Shown: positions 1 through 6,671, counted from the first letter of the stretch. The stretch: 7,541 nucleotides of DNA from an uncultured Duganella sp. (GCA_946482335.1 CAMLRG010000239.1:1-7541); one strand, 5' to 3'. Notes: generated by a model from the sequence alone, not told the origin. Made by a program: numbers and translations.

Positions 1-148
1 AGCATCTAATAAGTCGGTGAACCCCTACAGCCTTTTGTATGGCAGTCACCTACAGCGGAAAGCCGGTTTCCTTGATGACGGTTTCCTGCCCTGGCGCCTA
101 CATTGAATCCATGGCGAGTGCGACTTGCCGGCGACAGGAGCAGCGAGC
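1..148. other. Leader region with no convincing gene
   Basis: No frame here has both a start with a ribosome binding site and the strong G/C third-position bias of the real genes. The first 70 or so bases are less GC-rich than the rest of the window, as is usual for an intergenic stretch. One + frame is open from the window edge to a TGA at 104-106 and could be the tail of a gene entering from the left, but its codon use is ambiguous. Short direct repeats are visible: CCTACAG twice (about 25-31 and 50-56) and GGTTTCC twice (about 64-70 and 80-86). The promoter of the small ORF at 149 probably lies here; TACATT at 99-104 is a weak -10 candidate with no matching -35. Confidence 0.4.
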
Positions 149-292
149 ATGGAATCGAATATCCCCAATCCAGTACCAGGTTGCAGCACCACCTTTGTGC
201 CGTTGCCCAGTGGGGCGCCAACTCACTGCCTCACGCCGGAGCGCATCCGCGAACAGCTTGGCTGGGCTTTGCTCCAGTCGAACTGGCGCTAG
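149..292 (+). CDS. Small hypothetical protein, 47 aa
   Basis: This is a short ORF, ATG 149 to TAG 290-292, preceded by an AGGAG Shine-Dalgarno sequence at 136-140 with 8-nt spacing. About 70% of codons end in G or C, and more in the second half. The N-terminal half is rich in Pro, Ser, Thr and Gly with two Cys (residues 12 and 27). The C-terminal half, starting LTPERIREQLGW, looks like one amphipathic helix and ends in S-N-W-R. There is no signal peptide or membrane segment, so a cytoplasmic location is expected. It converges on the ABC exporter operon, whose last stop codon is only 29 bp away. I do not recognise a family and assign no function. The case rests on the ribosome binding site, the codon bias in this frame and the protein-like composition. 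A chance ORF remains possible. Confidence 0.6.
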   Translation: MESNIPNPVPGCSTTFVPLPSGAPTHCLTPERIREQLGWALLQSNWR

Positions 293-296
293 CGCC
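285..296. terminator. 12-bp palindrome at the stop of the small ORF, possible weak terminator
   Basis: GGCGCTAGCGCC is a perfect 12-bp palindrome that contains the TAG stop of the 47-aa ORF (290-292). It lies about 25 bp beyond the stop of the leftward ABC operon, so it sits between two convergent transcripts. As RNA it could fold only with a short stem and tight loop, and no T-tract follows on either strand. A role in termination is a guess from position. It is also an NheI-type GCTAGC core that may be palindromic by chance. Confidence 0.25.
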
Positions 297-321
297 GGCA
301 GCCATGCCAGACGGCCACGCG

Positions 322-1005
322 CTAGGGCTGCCAGCCTTGCGCATTGCGCCCATCCACCAGCCCGACAACCCGGTCCGCAGCGCGCGCAAATTCACGGTCG
401 TGGGTAACGGCCACGACGGTCTGGCCACCGTCAGCCAGTTCGCGCAACAATTGCCGCACGTTAAGGGTCGCTGCCGAATCGAGGTTGCCGGTCGGTTCAT
501 CGGCCAGGATCAGGAGAGGATCGTTGGCCAGGGCGCGCGCCAACGCCGCCCGTTGGCGCTGTCCACCAGAAAGCTGCGAGGGGAACTTGTCCGCCTGGTC
601 CGCAATCCCCAGCCGTTCCAGCAGCGCCAACGTATGGGTCCGCGTGGCATCGGCGCTGCGCTCGGCCAGCCGTTGCATGGGCAGCATGACATTCTGTGCG
701 ACCGTGAATTCAGCCAGCAGGAAGTGGAACTGGAAAACAAAGCCCAGCCTGGCCAGGCGCAGGGCCGCCAGGCGGTCATCATCGCAACCGCTGGTATCCT
801 CGTCCGCCAGCCACACCTTGCCGCTGTCGGGCCGGTCGAGCAGCCCCAGCAGGTAGAGCAGCGAGGATTTACCGGAGCCGGATGGACCCATGATGCAAAT
901 GAATTCACCGCGCTGGACCTCCAGCGAGATGTCGTCCACCAGGGTGACCGGTACCGCGCCGGCGAGGCGGCGCGTCAGGTGTTCCGCGCGCAGGATGGCA
1001 CTCAT
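322..1005 (-). CDS. ABC exporter ATP-binding protein, LolD/MacB-like
   Basis: This 227-aa ATPase would energise the permease encoded just upstream. All nucleotide-binding elements are present: Walker A GPSGSGKS (residues 40-47), Q-loop Gln92 in FVFQFHFLL, signature LSGGQ (145-149), Walker B LLILADE (164-170) with catalytic Glu170, D-loop GNLD and switch His202 in VTHD. The FQFHFLL stretch after the Q-loop and the overall length resemble LolD and the ATPase half of MacB, the family that drives envelope or periplasmic export rather than nutrient uptake. The ATG at 1005 overlaps the permease stop by 4 bp (ATGA, 1002-1005), which indicates translational coupling and rules out the longer in-frame extension upstream. 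It is the last gene of a membrane fusion protein-permease-ATPase operon. The substrate cannot be inferred. Confidence 0.95.
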   Translation of the reverse strand: MSAILRAEHLTRRLAGAVPVTLVDDISLEVQRGEFICIMGPSGSGKSSLLYLLGLLDRPDSGKVWLADEDTSGCDDDRLAALRLARLGFVFQFHFLLAEFTVAQNVMLPMQRLAERSADATRTHTLALLERLGIADQADKFPSQLSGGQRQRAALARALANDPLLILADEPTGNLDSAATLNVRQLLRELADGGQTVVAVTHDREFARAADRVVGLVDGRNAQGWQP

Positions 1006-2246
1006 GTCGCGCCCCGCAAAGTATCCACCGGTTGCAGCTTGCCGGCCTTGTTGGCAGGCAGGTAGGCAGCCCCGAGGCAGGCGCTGAGGGCGAAGGCCAC
1101 GGCCAGCAGGTATTGCTCGGCCCCCCACCAGACCGGCAGGTGCACCACGTCGGTGACGCCCGGCGGCTTCAGCTCGACCTGGGCCAGGATATGCATCATC
1201 CCGTAACCGAGCAGGAGCCCGGCGGCGCTGCCCAGCAGGCCGATGATCAAGCCCTGGTACAGGAAGATGCGCCGCACGTCCGCAGCCTGGAACCCCATGG
1301 CCTTCAGGATCGCGATATCGCGGCGCTTGTCGACCACGATGGTCGAGATCGTGTTGTAGATGCCGAACGACGCGACGACCAGGATGGCGGTGACCACACT
1401 GTACATGATGACATTGCGCACCTGGAGCAGGCTGAGGATGTCTTCCGATGCTTCGCTCCAGGACACGGCTTTATAGTTGAACTGCAGTTCGATCTCTGCC
1501 GCCACGCGGCGCGCGGCGTGCGGGTCAGTCAACTGGATGATAAAGCGGTTGACGCGGTCGGGCCGGGCCAGGATCACCTGGGCGCGCTTGAGCAGGGTGA
1601 ATGCCTCGCCCTCGTCATACATCGCATTGCCTGTGCGAAAGATTCCCACCACCTTCATGATGCGCGTGCCGCCGCTGGCGGTGACCATGTTCACCGTGCT
1701 GCCAAGGCCGAGCTGGAATTTCTCGGCCAGTCCCTGGCCGATGACCAGGCCGTTGGGATTGGCCGCCAGGTCATCCAGTGTGCCCTTCACCATCTGCTCG
1801 TCGATCGTGGACACCGCCTGCATGCGCGCCGGGACTATGCCCGACAGGCTGACACCCTGCTGCTGTCCGGCAAAGCTGAGCACGGCCGAACCGCGCAGGA
1901 CCGGGGCGACCCGCAAGCCCGGCAGCTGCTCGATGGCTGCCAGCTTGCTGCGGTAACTGCGGATGCCGCGCGTTTCGACAGGGGGCTTGACGTTGCTGAT
2001 CGCCACCGCTGCGCCTGGCCACCGCATTTCCGCCGGCTGTTGACGCGCTGCGCGGAACTGGTCCGATACGGTGATATGGGGACTGTTGTCGACCAGCCGT
2101 TTGAGGAAATCGGCTTCGGAGCCGCGCATCAGCGCGGAGACCGCGAGGAAGAATGCGACGCCCAGCATGATCCCCAGCAGCGACACCAGGGTGGAGCGGC
2201 GCCGGTGGCGCAGGTGGGCGAGGGCGATGGCCAGCTGGACGTGCAT
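1002..2246 (-). CDS. ABC exporter permease, FtsX/LolC/MacB fold
   Basis: This 414-aa inner-membrane subunit has the four-helix MacB/LolCDE topology. TM1 is near residues 18-38 after a basic, cytoplasmic RRR segment. A large periplasmic domain follows (about 40-275), then TM2 (about 278-302), TM3 (about 328-354) and TM4 (about 376-396). The conserved coupling segment KRRDIAILKAMGF (307-319) contacts the ATPase. The C-terminus LPANKAGKLQPVDTLRG matches the usual ending of FtsX-domain permeases. The ATG at 2246 places TM1 at the N-terminus as expected and lies 8 bp after the membrane fusion protein stop; the ribosome binding site is weak (AGGCG), which suggests coupling. A longer in-frame start would run into the preceding gene. 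As the nucleotide-binding domain is a separate protein, this is not a fused MacB. The gene order resembles cyanobacterial DevB-DevC-DevA. Confidence 0.93.
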   Translation of the reverse strand: MHVQLAIALAHLRHRRRSTLVSLLGIMLGVAFFLAVSALMRGSEADFLKRLVDNSPHITVSDQFRAARQQPAEMRWPGAAVAISNVKPPVETRGIRSYRSKLAAIEQLPGLRVAPVLRGSAVLSFAGQQQGVSLSGIVPARMQAVSTIDEQMVKGTLDDLAANPNGLVIGQGLAEKFQLGLGSTVNMVTASGGTRIMKVVGIFRTGNAMYDEGEAFTLLKRAQVILARPDRVNRFIIQLTDPHAARRVAAEIELQFNYKAVSWSEASEDILSLLQVRNVIMYSVVTAILVVASFGIYNTISTIVVDKRRDIAILKAMGFQAADVRRIFLYQGLIIGLLGSAAGLLLGYGMMHILAQVELKPPGVTDVVHLPVWWGAEQYLLAVAFALSACLGAAYLPANKAGKLQPVDTLRGAT

Positions 2247-2254
2247 GGCGGCGC

Positions 2255-3277
2255 CTATGGCGAGCGCAGTCGCACCCAGCGGCCAGCCTTGAGCGCGCTG
2301 TCGTTGGGCACCACCACGCGTTCGCTGCCATCCAGGCCGCGCAGCACTTCGACCTGTTGGGGACTGCGGATGCCGGCGACGATCGGACGCGGCTGCAAGC
2401 GCTGCCCGACCACCAGCCACACCATATTGTCGCGCACAGCGGCCGGGGGCAGCAGCATGGCGTTGTCGCGCCGCGCGACCAGCAGGTTGGCGTCCACCGT
2501 CATGCCGGTCTGCAGGGCGCCCGGTTCGGGAAGCGCAATGCGGACACGGTAGCTGCGGGCAACGGGATCGCCCTTCGGCGTGATGTCGCTGACCTTGCCG
2601 TCGAACACCTTTCCGGGCAGGGCATCGGCGCGCAGCACGACCGCCTGGCCGACATGGACGCGGCTGATGTCTTCTTCATCGATCTCGGCGGTGACACGCA
2701 GCGGGGCACAGCAAGCCAGCACAAACAGGGCCTGGCCGGGGGCGATATATTGGCCCACTTCGCCGTCGCGACGGATGATGCTGCCGTCGGCCGGCGACAG
2801 CAGGGCGGTGTGGTTGCGCAGCGCGCTGACCCGGCGCAGAGCGGCCTCCGCCGCCAGCAGCTCGGCGCGGGCCCGTTGAGCTTCGCCGGTGGCGATGAAG
2901 CCGCGTTCGGCCAGGGCGCTGGCGCGTCCGTATTGGCTGCGCGCAAACTCGGCCCGGGCGCGCTGTTCATCGACGCTGCCTGCGAGGTCGGCGTCGTCCA
3001 GGCGCGCCAGCAGCTGCCCCTTGCGGACTTGCGCACCTTCATCGGCGAAGCGGGCCGCCAGGCGCCCGCCGACCTGCGGCGCCAGCGGCAGCATGACCGT
3101 CGGCTCCACTGATCCTGCGGCGTAAATGGCGTCGATGGCGGCGCCACGGCGTACCGGGGTCACGCTGACTTCCAGCGGTCCCACCAGGTACCAGCCCAGC
3201 GTTCCCAAGCCTGCCAACAGCGTTCCTGCCAAGGCGCCATAACGCCAACGGCGGGCGCGCGGAAATGAAGCTGTCAT
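2255..3277 (-). CDS. Periplasmic membrane fusion protein (HlyD/MacA-type adaptor)
   Basis: This 340-aa adaptor would bridge the inner-membrane ABC permease and an outer-membrane TolC-type channel. One N-terminal TM anchor (about residues 14-32) follows a basic cytoplasmic tail. Two biotinyl-lipoyl-like halves (about 66-95 and 158-188) flank an Ala/Arg-rich helical hairpin (about 97-153) that would meet the outer-membrane partner. Beta-barrel and membrane-proximal domains follow (about 192-335). The hairpin is short compared with MacA. An AGGAG at 7 nt favours ATG 3277 over the TTG directly before it (3280). It heads the leftward operon, 8 bp before the permease. Its promoter probably lies in the divergent control region with an FNR-like box at 3335-3348. 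A vicinal Cys189-Cys190 pair just after the second lipoyl half is unusual for a periplasmic adaptor. Confidence 0.93.
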   Translation of the reverse strand: MTASFPRARRWRYGALAGTLLAGLGTLGWYLVGPLEVSVTPVRRGAAIDAIYAAGSVEPTVMLPLAPQVGGRLAARFADEGAQVRKGQLLARLDDADLAGSVDEQRARAEFARSQYGRASALAERGFIATGEAQRARAELLAAEAALRRVSALRNHTALLSPADGSIIRRDGEVGQYIAPGQALFVLACCAPLRVTAEIDEEDISRVHVGQAVVLRADALPGKVFDGKVSDITPKGDPVARSYRVRIALPEPGALQTGMTVDANLLVARRDNAMLLPPAAVRDNMVWLVVGQRLQPRPIVAGIRSPQQVEVLRGLDGSERVVVPNDSALKAGRWVRLRSP

Positions 3278-3306
3278 CAACTCGCTCCTGCGATCACGGA
3301 TGCCCC

Positions 3307-3348
3307 AGTCTGGGTGCGGGCGGAGGTTGCGTAAATGATCTGGATCAA
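3307..3348 (-). promoter_or_regulatory. FNR/ANR-like box and candidate class II promoter, leftward ABC operon
   Basis: The box at 3335-3348 reads ATGATCTGGATCAA and matches the FNR consensus TTGAT-N4-ATCAA at 9 of 10 positions. On the minus strand it reads TTGATCCAGATCAT. With the box at -41.5, the -10 falls at 3307-3312 (CAGACT on the minus strand, 3 of 6 to TATAAT, keeping the key A2 and T6). Transcription would start near 3300 and give a leader of about 23 nt with an AGGAG. The box match is strong; the -10 and start site are inferred from geometry. Confidence 0.65.
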
Positions 3349-3416
3349 AGCGCCGGCCAGGCTGATGGGAAGCGCTGCCCGCGGGAGCGTGGTATCCGCT
3401 ACGAATCGATCGTCAC

Positions 3417-3458
3417 TTGACCTTGGTCATTTTCTTCGGGCCGCGCGCCCGGTAAGGT
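3417..3458 (+). promoter_or_regulatory. FNR-like box and candidate class II promoter, rightward lipoprotein/FNT operon
   Basis: TTGACCTTGGTCAT at 3417-3430 contains the perfect inverted repeat TGACC-N2-GGTCA and matches the FNR consensus at 7 of 10 positions. TAAGGT at 3453-3458 lies exactly where a -10 would be if the box is at -41.5. It keeps T1, A2 and T6. The start site would be near 3465, about 23 nt before ATG 3488. No -35 is evident, as expected of an activator-dependent promoter. Another CRP/FNR-family regulator such as DNR could use this site. Confidence 0.5.
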
Positions 3459-3487
3459 CGTCCCATCGGCAATGCCTGGAGGCGGTG

Positions 3488-4876
3488 ATGCGCAGTGCGA
3501 TCGGTAGCTCGCTGGTGTTTATGTCCCTGTTGACAGGCTGTGCATCGCTGGGGCAGGCACCGGATCTTGCGGCATTGGCGCCGACGCCAGCGCCGTTGGA
3601 AGTGCCGCAGAGCTGGTACCGTGAGGTGCCGGCCAGCGGCGTCCCGGACCTTGGCAGCTGGTGGCAGCGATTTGAGGACCCGCAATTGACGGCGCTGGTT
3701 GAGCAGGCCCTGGCACGCAATACCTCGCTGGCGGGCGCCGCGGCCCGCCTGCAACAGGCGCGGGCGCTGCGCGACCTGGCCGGCGCCGGCCTGTCGAGCC
3801 AGCTCAGTGCCGGCGCCGCGGCGGAAAGCGTGCGCCAGCGCGGCGTCAGTACCCGGAGTTACAGTGCCGGGCTGGACGCGAGTTGGGAGCCGGACTTGTA
3901 TGGTTACCGGAAGTCAGGCCTGGCCGCGAGTGCGGCCGCGATGAATGCAGAGGCCCTGACGCTGGCCGATGGCCAGGTGAGCGTCGCAGCGGAAGTCGCG
4001 TTGCACTATATCGAATTGCGCGGCGTGCAGCAGCGTGAAGCCGTCGCGGATGCCCATGTGAAGCGCCAGCTGATCCTGGCCCTGCTGGCCGCGCAGCGCA
4101 CGCCGGCCGACGCCGGCCTGGACCGCGACCGCGCGCGCGCCGCGCTGGCGCTGGCCATGGCGCAATTGCCGCGCTGGCGCGCCAGCCGCTCGCAGCTGGA
4201 GCATAGCCTGGCCCTGCTGTGTGGCGGGGCCCCCGGCGCGCTCGCCACCTCGTTTGCGGCGGCTGCCGCGGTACCGCGTGCCCCGGACGGGCTGGCAGTG
4301 AGCCTGCCGGCCGATACGCTGCGCCAACGTCCCGATGTCCGCGCCGCGGCCGCCCGCGTCGATGCGGCGCTGGCGCGGCTGGGGCAGGCGGATGCGGCGC
4401 GTAAGCCGATGGTGCGCCTGGAAGGCAGCATCGGACTGCACGGGATCGGCTTCGGCGGCAGCGGCAGTGTATTGCGCGGGCTGTTCGGCGCCATCAGCGG
4501 CGTGGCGTTCGACGGCGGCGCCGGACGCGCCCGCGTGGCGGCCGGGCGGGCTGCCGTCCAGGAAAGCTATGCGGCCTATCACGCCGCGGTGCTGGGGGCT
4601 TTGCGCGAGGTGGAAGACGCGCTGGTGGATCTCGCCGCAGCGCGCGAGCGCCGCAAGGCGCTTCAGTCGGCGTCCGAACTTGCGGCCAATGCCGCCAACC
4701 TTGCCCTGTTGGCCTATGTGGACGGCAAGGTGGAAGTGGATGCGGTGCTGGCGAGCCATGCCACGCTGCAGGAGAGCGCGGATGCACTGGTGTTGGCCGA
4801 AGTGGCGCACAGCACGGCCCATGTGCGCTTGTACAAAGCGCTGGGCGGTGGCTGGCAGCCGACCGATGCGCCGTAA
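3488..4876 (+). CDS. NodT-family outer-membrane efflux lipoprotein (TolC-like)
   Basis: This 462-aa protein is the likely outer-membrane channel for the exporter encoded divergently. A short signal peptide ends in the lipobox L-T-G-C with lipidated Cys18, followed by Ala, which allows outer-membrane sorting. Two outer-membrane efflux repeats follow (about 62-245 and 276-455). Family hallmarks are GSWWQRFEDPQLTALV (56-71), ASWEPDLYG (131-139), LPADTLRQRPDVRAA (273-287) and the FDGGAGRARV turn (341-350). The length is typical of NodT proteins. The ATG at 3488 has GGAGG at 3478-3482 with 5-nt spacing and puts the signal peptide at the N-terminus; the open frame extending further upstream does not. 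The FNT gene follows after 14 bp, so the two are probably co-transcribed. NodT proteins serve both RND and ABC pumps, so the ABC pairing is an inference from position. Confidence 0.93.
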   Translation: MRSAIGSSLVFMSLLTGCASLGQAPDLAALAPTPAPLEVPQSWYREVPASGVPDLGSWWQRFEDPQLTALVEQALARNTSLAGAAARLQQARALRDLAGAGLSSQLSAGAAAESVRQRGVSTRSYSAGLDASWEPDLYGYRKSGLAASAAAMNAEALTLADGQVSVAAEVALHYIELRGVQQREAVADAHVKRQLILALLAAQRTPADAGLDRDRARAALALAMAQLPRWRASRSQLEHSLALLCGGAPGALATSFAAAAAVPRAPDGLAVSLPADTLRQRPDVRAAAARVDAALARLGQADAARKPMVRLEGSIGLHGIGFGGSGSVLRGLFGAISGVAFDGGAGRARVAAGRAAVQESYAAYHAAVLGALREVEDALVDLAAARERRKALQSASELAANAANLALLAYVDGKVEVDAVLASHATLQESADALVLAEVAHSTAHVRLYKALGGGWQPTDAP

Positions 4877-4890
4877 CCAAGGGGGCGGAG

Positions 4891-5745
4891 ATGGCGGAAC
4901 TGTTTGGCATGGATGCCTATACGCCGCGTGAGATCGCGCAACGCATCGAACAGGTTGGCGTCGCCAAGGCGCGGCTGCCCTTGCGTGCCATGTTCATGCT
5001 TGCCGTGCTGGGCGGCGCATTCATCGGCCTTGGCGCCATGTACAGCGTGGTGGTGCGCGCCGACCCGGAGCTCAGCATGGGCGTCCGGCAGGTCATGGCC
5101 GGGATCTCGTTCTCGCTCGGTTTGCTGCTGGTGGTGGTGGCGGGTGCCGAGCTCTTCACTGGCAACAATTTGCTGGTGATGGCGTGGGCGGAGCGGCGTA
5201 TCGGCAGCGCCCAACTCTTGCGCAACTGGGGAGTCGTCCTGGCCGGCAACGCGGTGGGGGCGGGCGGCCTGGCGCTGTTGGTGTCCTGGTCCGGCCACCC
5301 GGACATGCAGGGGGGCGCCATCGCGGCCGAGTATTTACGGATCGCGAAAGTGAAGGTGGCGTTGGGCCCCTTCCACGCATTCTTCCTGGGAGTATTGTGC
5401 AATGCGCTGGTATGCCTTGGCGTCTGGATGGCGATGGCGGGCCGCAGTGTGGCCGACAAGGCCGTGGCCGTGATGTTCCCCGTGTCGGCGTTCGTGGCCG
5501 CTGGCTTTGAGCACAGCGTGGCCAACCTGTACCTGTTGCCCTTGGCCGTGCTGCTGCAGGAACCGGGGGCCAGGCTGGGCTGGTACGAGGTCATGGCCAA
5601 CCTGCTGCCGGTATTGGCGGGCAATATCGTCGGCGGCGCATTGCTGGTAGGCCTGGTCTATCGATTCATCTACCATGGGGCGCCGGGCGCAGCGGGCCCG
5701 GAGCGCAGCCAGCCGCGCCAGGGCGAACCGGTCAGCAAGGGCTGA
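4891..5745 (+). CDS. Formate/nitrite transporter (FNT/FocA/NirC) family channel
   Basis: This 284-aa inner-membrane protein is expected to be a pentameric channel for small monovalent anions such as formate or nitrite. Six membrane segments are recognisable. The FNT signatures are GAELFTGNNLL (85-95), FFLGVLCNALVCLGVWM (164-180), GFEHSVANLYLLP (205-217) and LLPVLAGNIVGG (238-249). By alignment from memory with FocA, Thr90, Lys155 and His208 correspond to FocA Thr91, Lys156 and His209, which line the pore and supply the proton and charge relay, so the channel should be functional. The basic Arg/Lys-containing C-terminal tail is cytoplasmic. Ribosome binding is by the purine-rich stretch ending just before ATG 4891. 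It follows the lipoprotein gene by 14 bp and probably shares its FNR-type promoter, which suits the anaerobic roles known for FocA and NirC. Formate, nitrite, lactate or hydrosulfide cannot be told apart here. Confidence 0.93.
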   Translation: MAELFGMDAYTPREIAQRIEQVGVAKARLPLRAMFMLAVLGGAFIGLGAMYSVVVRADPELSMGVRQVMAGISFSLGLLLVVVAGAELFTGNNLLVMAWAERRIGSAQLLRNWGVVLAGNAVGAGGLALLVSWSGHPDMQGGAIAAEYLRIAKVKVALGPFHAFFLGVLCNALVCLGVWMAMAGRSVADKAVAVMFPVSAFVAAGFEHSVANLYLLPLAVLLQEPGARLGWYEVMANLLPVLAGNIVGGALLVGLVYRFIYHGAPGAAGPERSQPRQGEPVSKG

Positions 5746-5753
5746 AGCGCGGG

Positions 5754-5787
5754 CGCCACCGGGCGCCGGCTGGCGTGCCCGGTGGCG
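5754..5787. terminator. Strong hairpin between convergent genes, probable bidirectional terminator
   Basis: CGCCACCGGGC at 5754-5764 and GCCCGGTGGCG at 5777-5787 form a perfect 11-bp stem with a 12-nt loop. The hairpin lies wholly in the 55-bp gap between the FNT stop (5745) and the universal stress protein stop (5801). No T-tract follows on either strand, so it is not a classic intrinsic terminator. It could pause polymerase, assist Rho or protect both 3' ends. Confidence 0.6.
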
Positions 5788-5800
5788 TGGCCGGGACGTT

Positions 5801-6637
5801 CTATTGAGTCATCAGGAGGGGAACCGGGCATTGCTCGATCAGGCCGCGCGTGGTGCCGCCCACTACCCAGTCATGCAAGCGGCTATGCCCATAGGCACCC
5901 GCGACCACCAGGTCGAACTCCTGGCGCTGGGCCAGTTCGCACAACGCGATACTTGCTGGCTGAATGGTATCCAGGTTGAGCACCTGGACATTGCGATGGT
6001 GGCGCGCCAGGTAGGTGGCCAGGTCGGCCCCTGGTTCCGCCCCCATATCGATCCGTTCGTCGGCTGGATTGCAGAGCACAATGGTCAGTTGCGTCGCCCG
6101 CAGCAGCAGCGGCATGGCAAACGCCAGGGCACGGCTGGCGCCGGCACTGCCATTCCATGCGATCATGATCTTGCTGAAGCTGTCCCGTCCATGGTGCTTG
6201 GGCGGCACCAGCAGCACGGGGCGCACGCAGCGGGTGACGAGGTGGCCCGGTAAGCGCGACGTCGCCAGCAGGCCGTATTCCACGACGTCCTGGTTGCCGG
6301 CGACCAGCAGGTCGCAATAGCGCGATTGCAGCATCAGCGCCTCGATCGCCGTCGTGTCAAACAGGCGCGTCTCCCACGAAGGCACGCCGGCCGCTTCGCA
6401 CTGGCGCCCGAAAGCATCGAGCTGCTGTTGCGCCGCCTGGCGCGATGCATCGATATCGAACGTTGGCATGGTCGCCACCGCGGCGCCTGTCGCCATCAGG
6501 TAGGTCATTTCAGCCAAGCCGCTGACGGCCGTGCCAACCAGGTGGGCGCCATGGGCCGTGGCCAGGGCGGCCGCCGTCCCGAATGTGGCTGGCATGCCGG
6601 ACGCCGGGCTGACGTGAACAACAATCGTCTTGTACAT
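5801..6637 (-). CDS. Tandem-domain universal stress protein (UspA family)
   Basis: This 278-aa cytoplasmic protein consists of two Usp domains, about residues 1-147 and 153-278. Each begins with the typical beta strand (YKTIVVHVS at 2-10; FSKIMIAWNGS at 154-164). The second domain keeps a nucleotide-binding signature: G247-x2-G250-x9-G260, then G261-T262, in GAYGHSRLHDWVVGGTTR. The corresponding part of domain 1 (AGNQDVVEYGLLATSRLPGH) lacks the glycine motif, so only domain 2 is predicted to bind ATP. Two ATGs are adjacent (6640 and 6637); GGAGGG lies 5 nt from the second and only 2 nt from the first, so 6637 is preferred. The gene converges on the FNT gene and is divergent from the nitroreductase-like gene. 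An FNR-like box at 6700-6713 lies upstream. Tandem Usp proteins are common members of ANR and FNR regulons. Confidence 0.92.
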   Translation of the reverse strand: MYKTIVVHVSPASGMPATFGTAAALATAHGAHLVGTAVSGLAEMTYLMATGAAVATMPTFDIDASRQAAQQQLDAFGRQCEAAGVPSWETRLFDTTAIEALMLQSRYCDLLVAGNQDVVEYGLLATSRLPGHLVTRCVRPVLLVPPKHHGRDSFSKIMIAWNGSAGASRALAFAMPLLLRATQLTIVLCNPADERIDMGAEPGADLATYLARHHRNVQVLNLDTIQPASIALCELAQRQEFDLVVAGAYGHSRLHDWVVGGTTRGLIEQCPVPLLMTQ

Positions 6638-6671
6638 CATTCCCTCCGCAAAATGGTACGTAATGCGGACG

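Larger units (their letters stand above)
3278..3487. promoter_or_regulatory. Divergent control region of the split exporter operons
   Basis: The region separates the leftward membrane fusion protein operon from the rightward outer-membrane lipoprotein/FNT operon. It contains two FNR-like palindromes with centres 82 bp apart, at 3341.5 and 3423.5. Each is centred 64.5 bp from the start codon it would serve. No credible ORF lies inside; the in-frame extension of the lipoprotein gene from ATG 3335 would put its signal peptide in the interior of the protein. Confidence 0.75.

Noticed and set aside
72..85. TTGATGACGGTTTC as an FNR-like box for the 47-aa ORF
   Set aside because: The left half is perfect, but the right half matches at only one of five positions, and no -10 lies at the matching distance.
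2..106. Open + frame from the window edge to TGA 104-106, possible C-terminus of an upstream gene
   Set aside because: Only 34 codons, third positions about 59% G/C against clearly higher values in the real genes, and no recognisable family. It cannot be excluded without sequence to the left.
39..407. Open + frame starting at ATG 39
   Set aside because: It has no ribosome binding site and would run through the 47-aa ORF in another frame and on into the antisense of the ATPase gene; the second half is plainly a shadow.
103..1065. A 320-codon open frame on the + strand opposite the ATPase gene
   Set aside because: It lies opposite an ATPase with every motif intact, and its translation shows no domain signature.
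1032..2552. A 506-codon open frame on the + strand opposite the permease and membrane fusion protein genes
   Set aside because: It is antisense to two clearly recognisable genes, has low-complexity His/Asp/Arg/Gln-rich composition typical of the shadow frame of GC-rich DNA, and has no family features.
3335..3487. N-terminal extension of the outer-membrane lipoprotein from ATG 3335
   Set aside because: It would bury the signal peptide and lipobox about 50 residues inside the protein, and its start codon lies within the FNR-like box. ATG 3488 has GGAGG at the right distance.
3914..4822. A 302-codon open frame on the minus strand opposite the outer-membrane lipoprotein
   Set aside because: Its composition is that of a shadow frame, and the + strand gene has the lipobox and family motifs.
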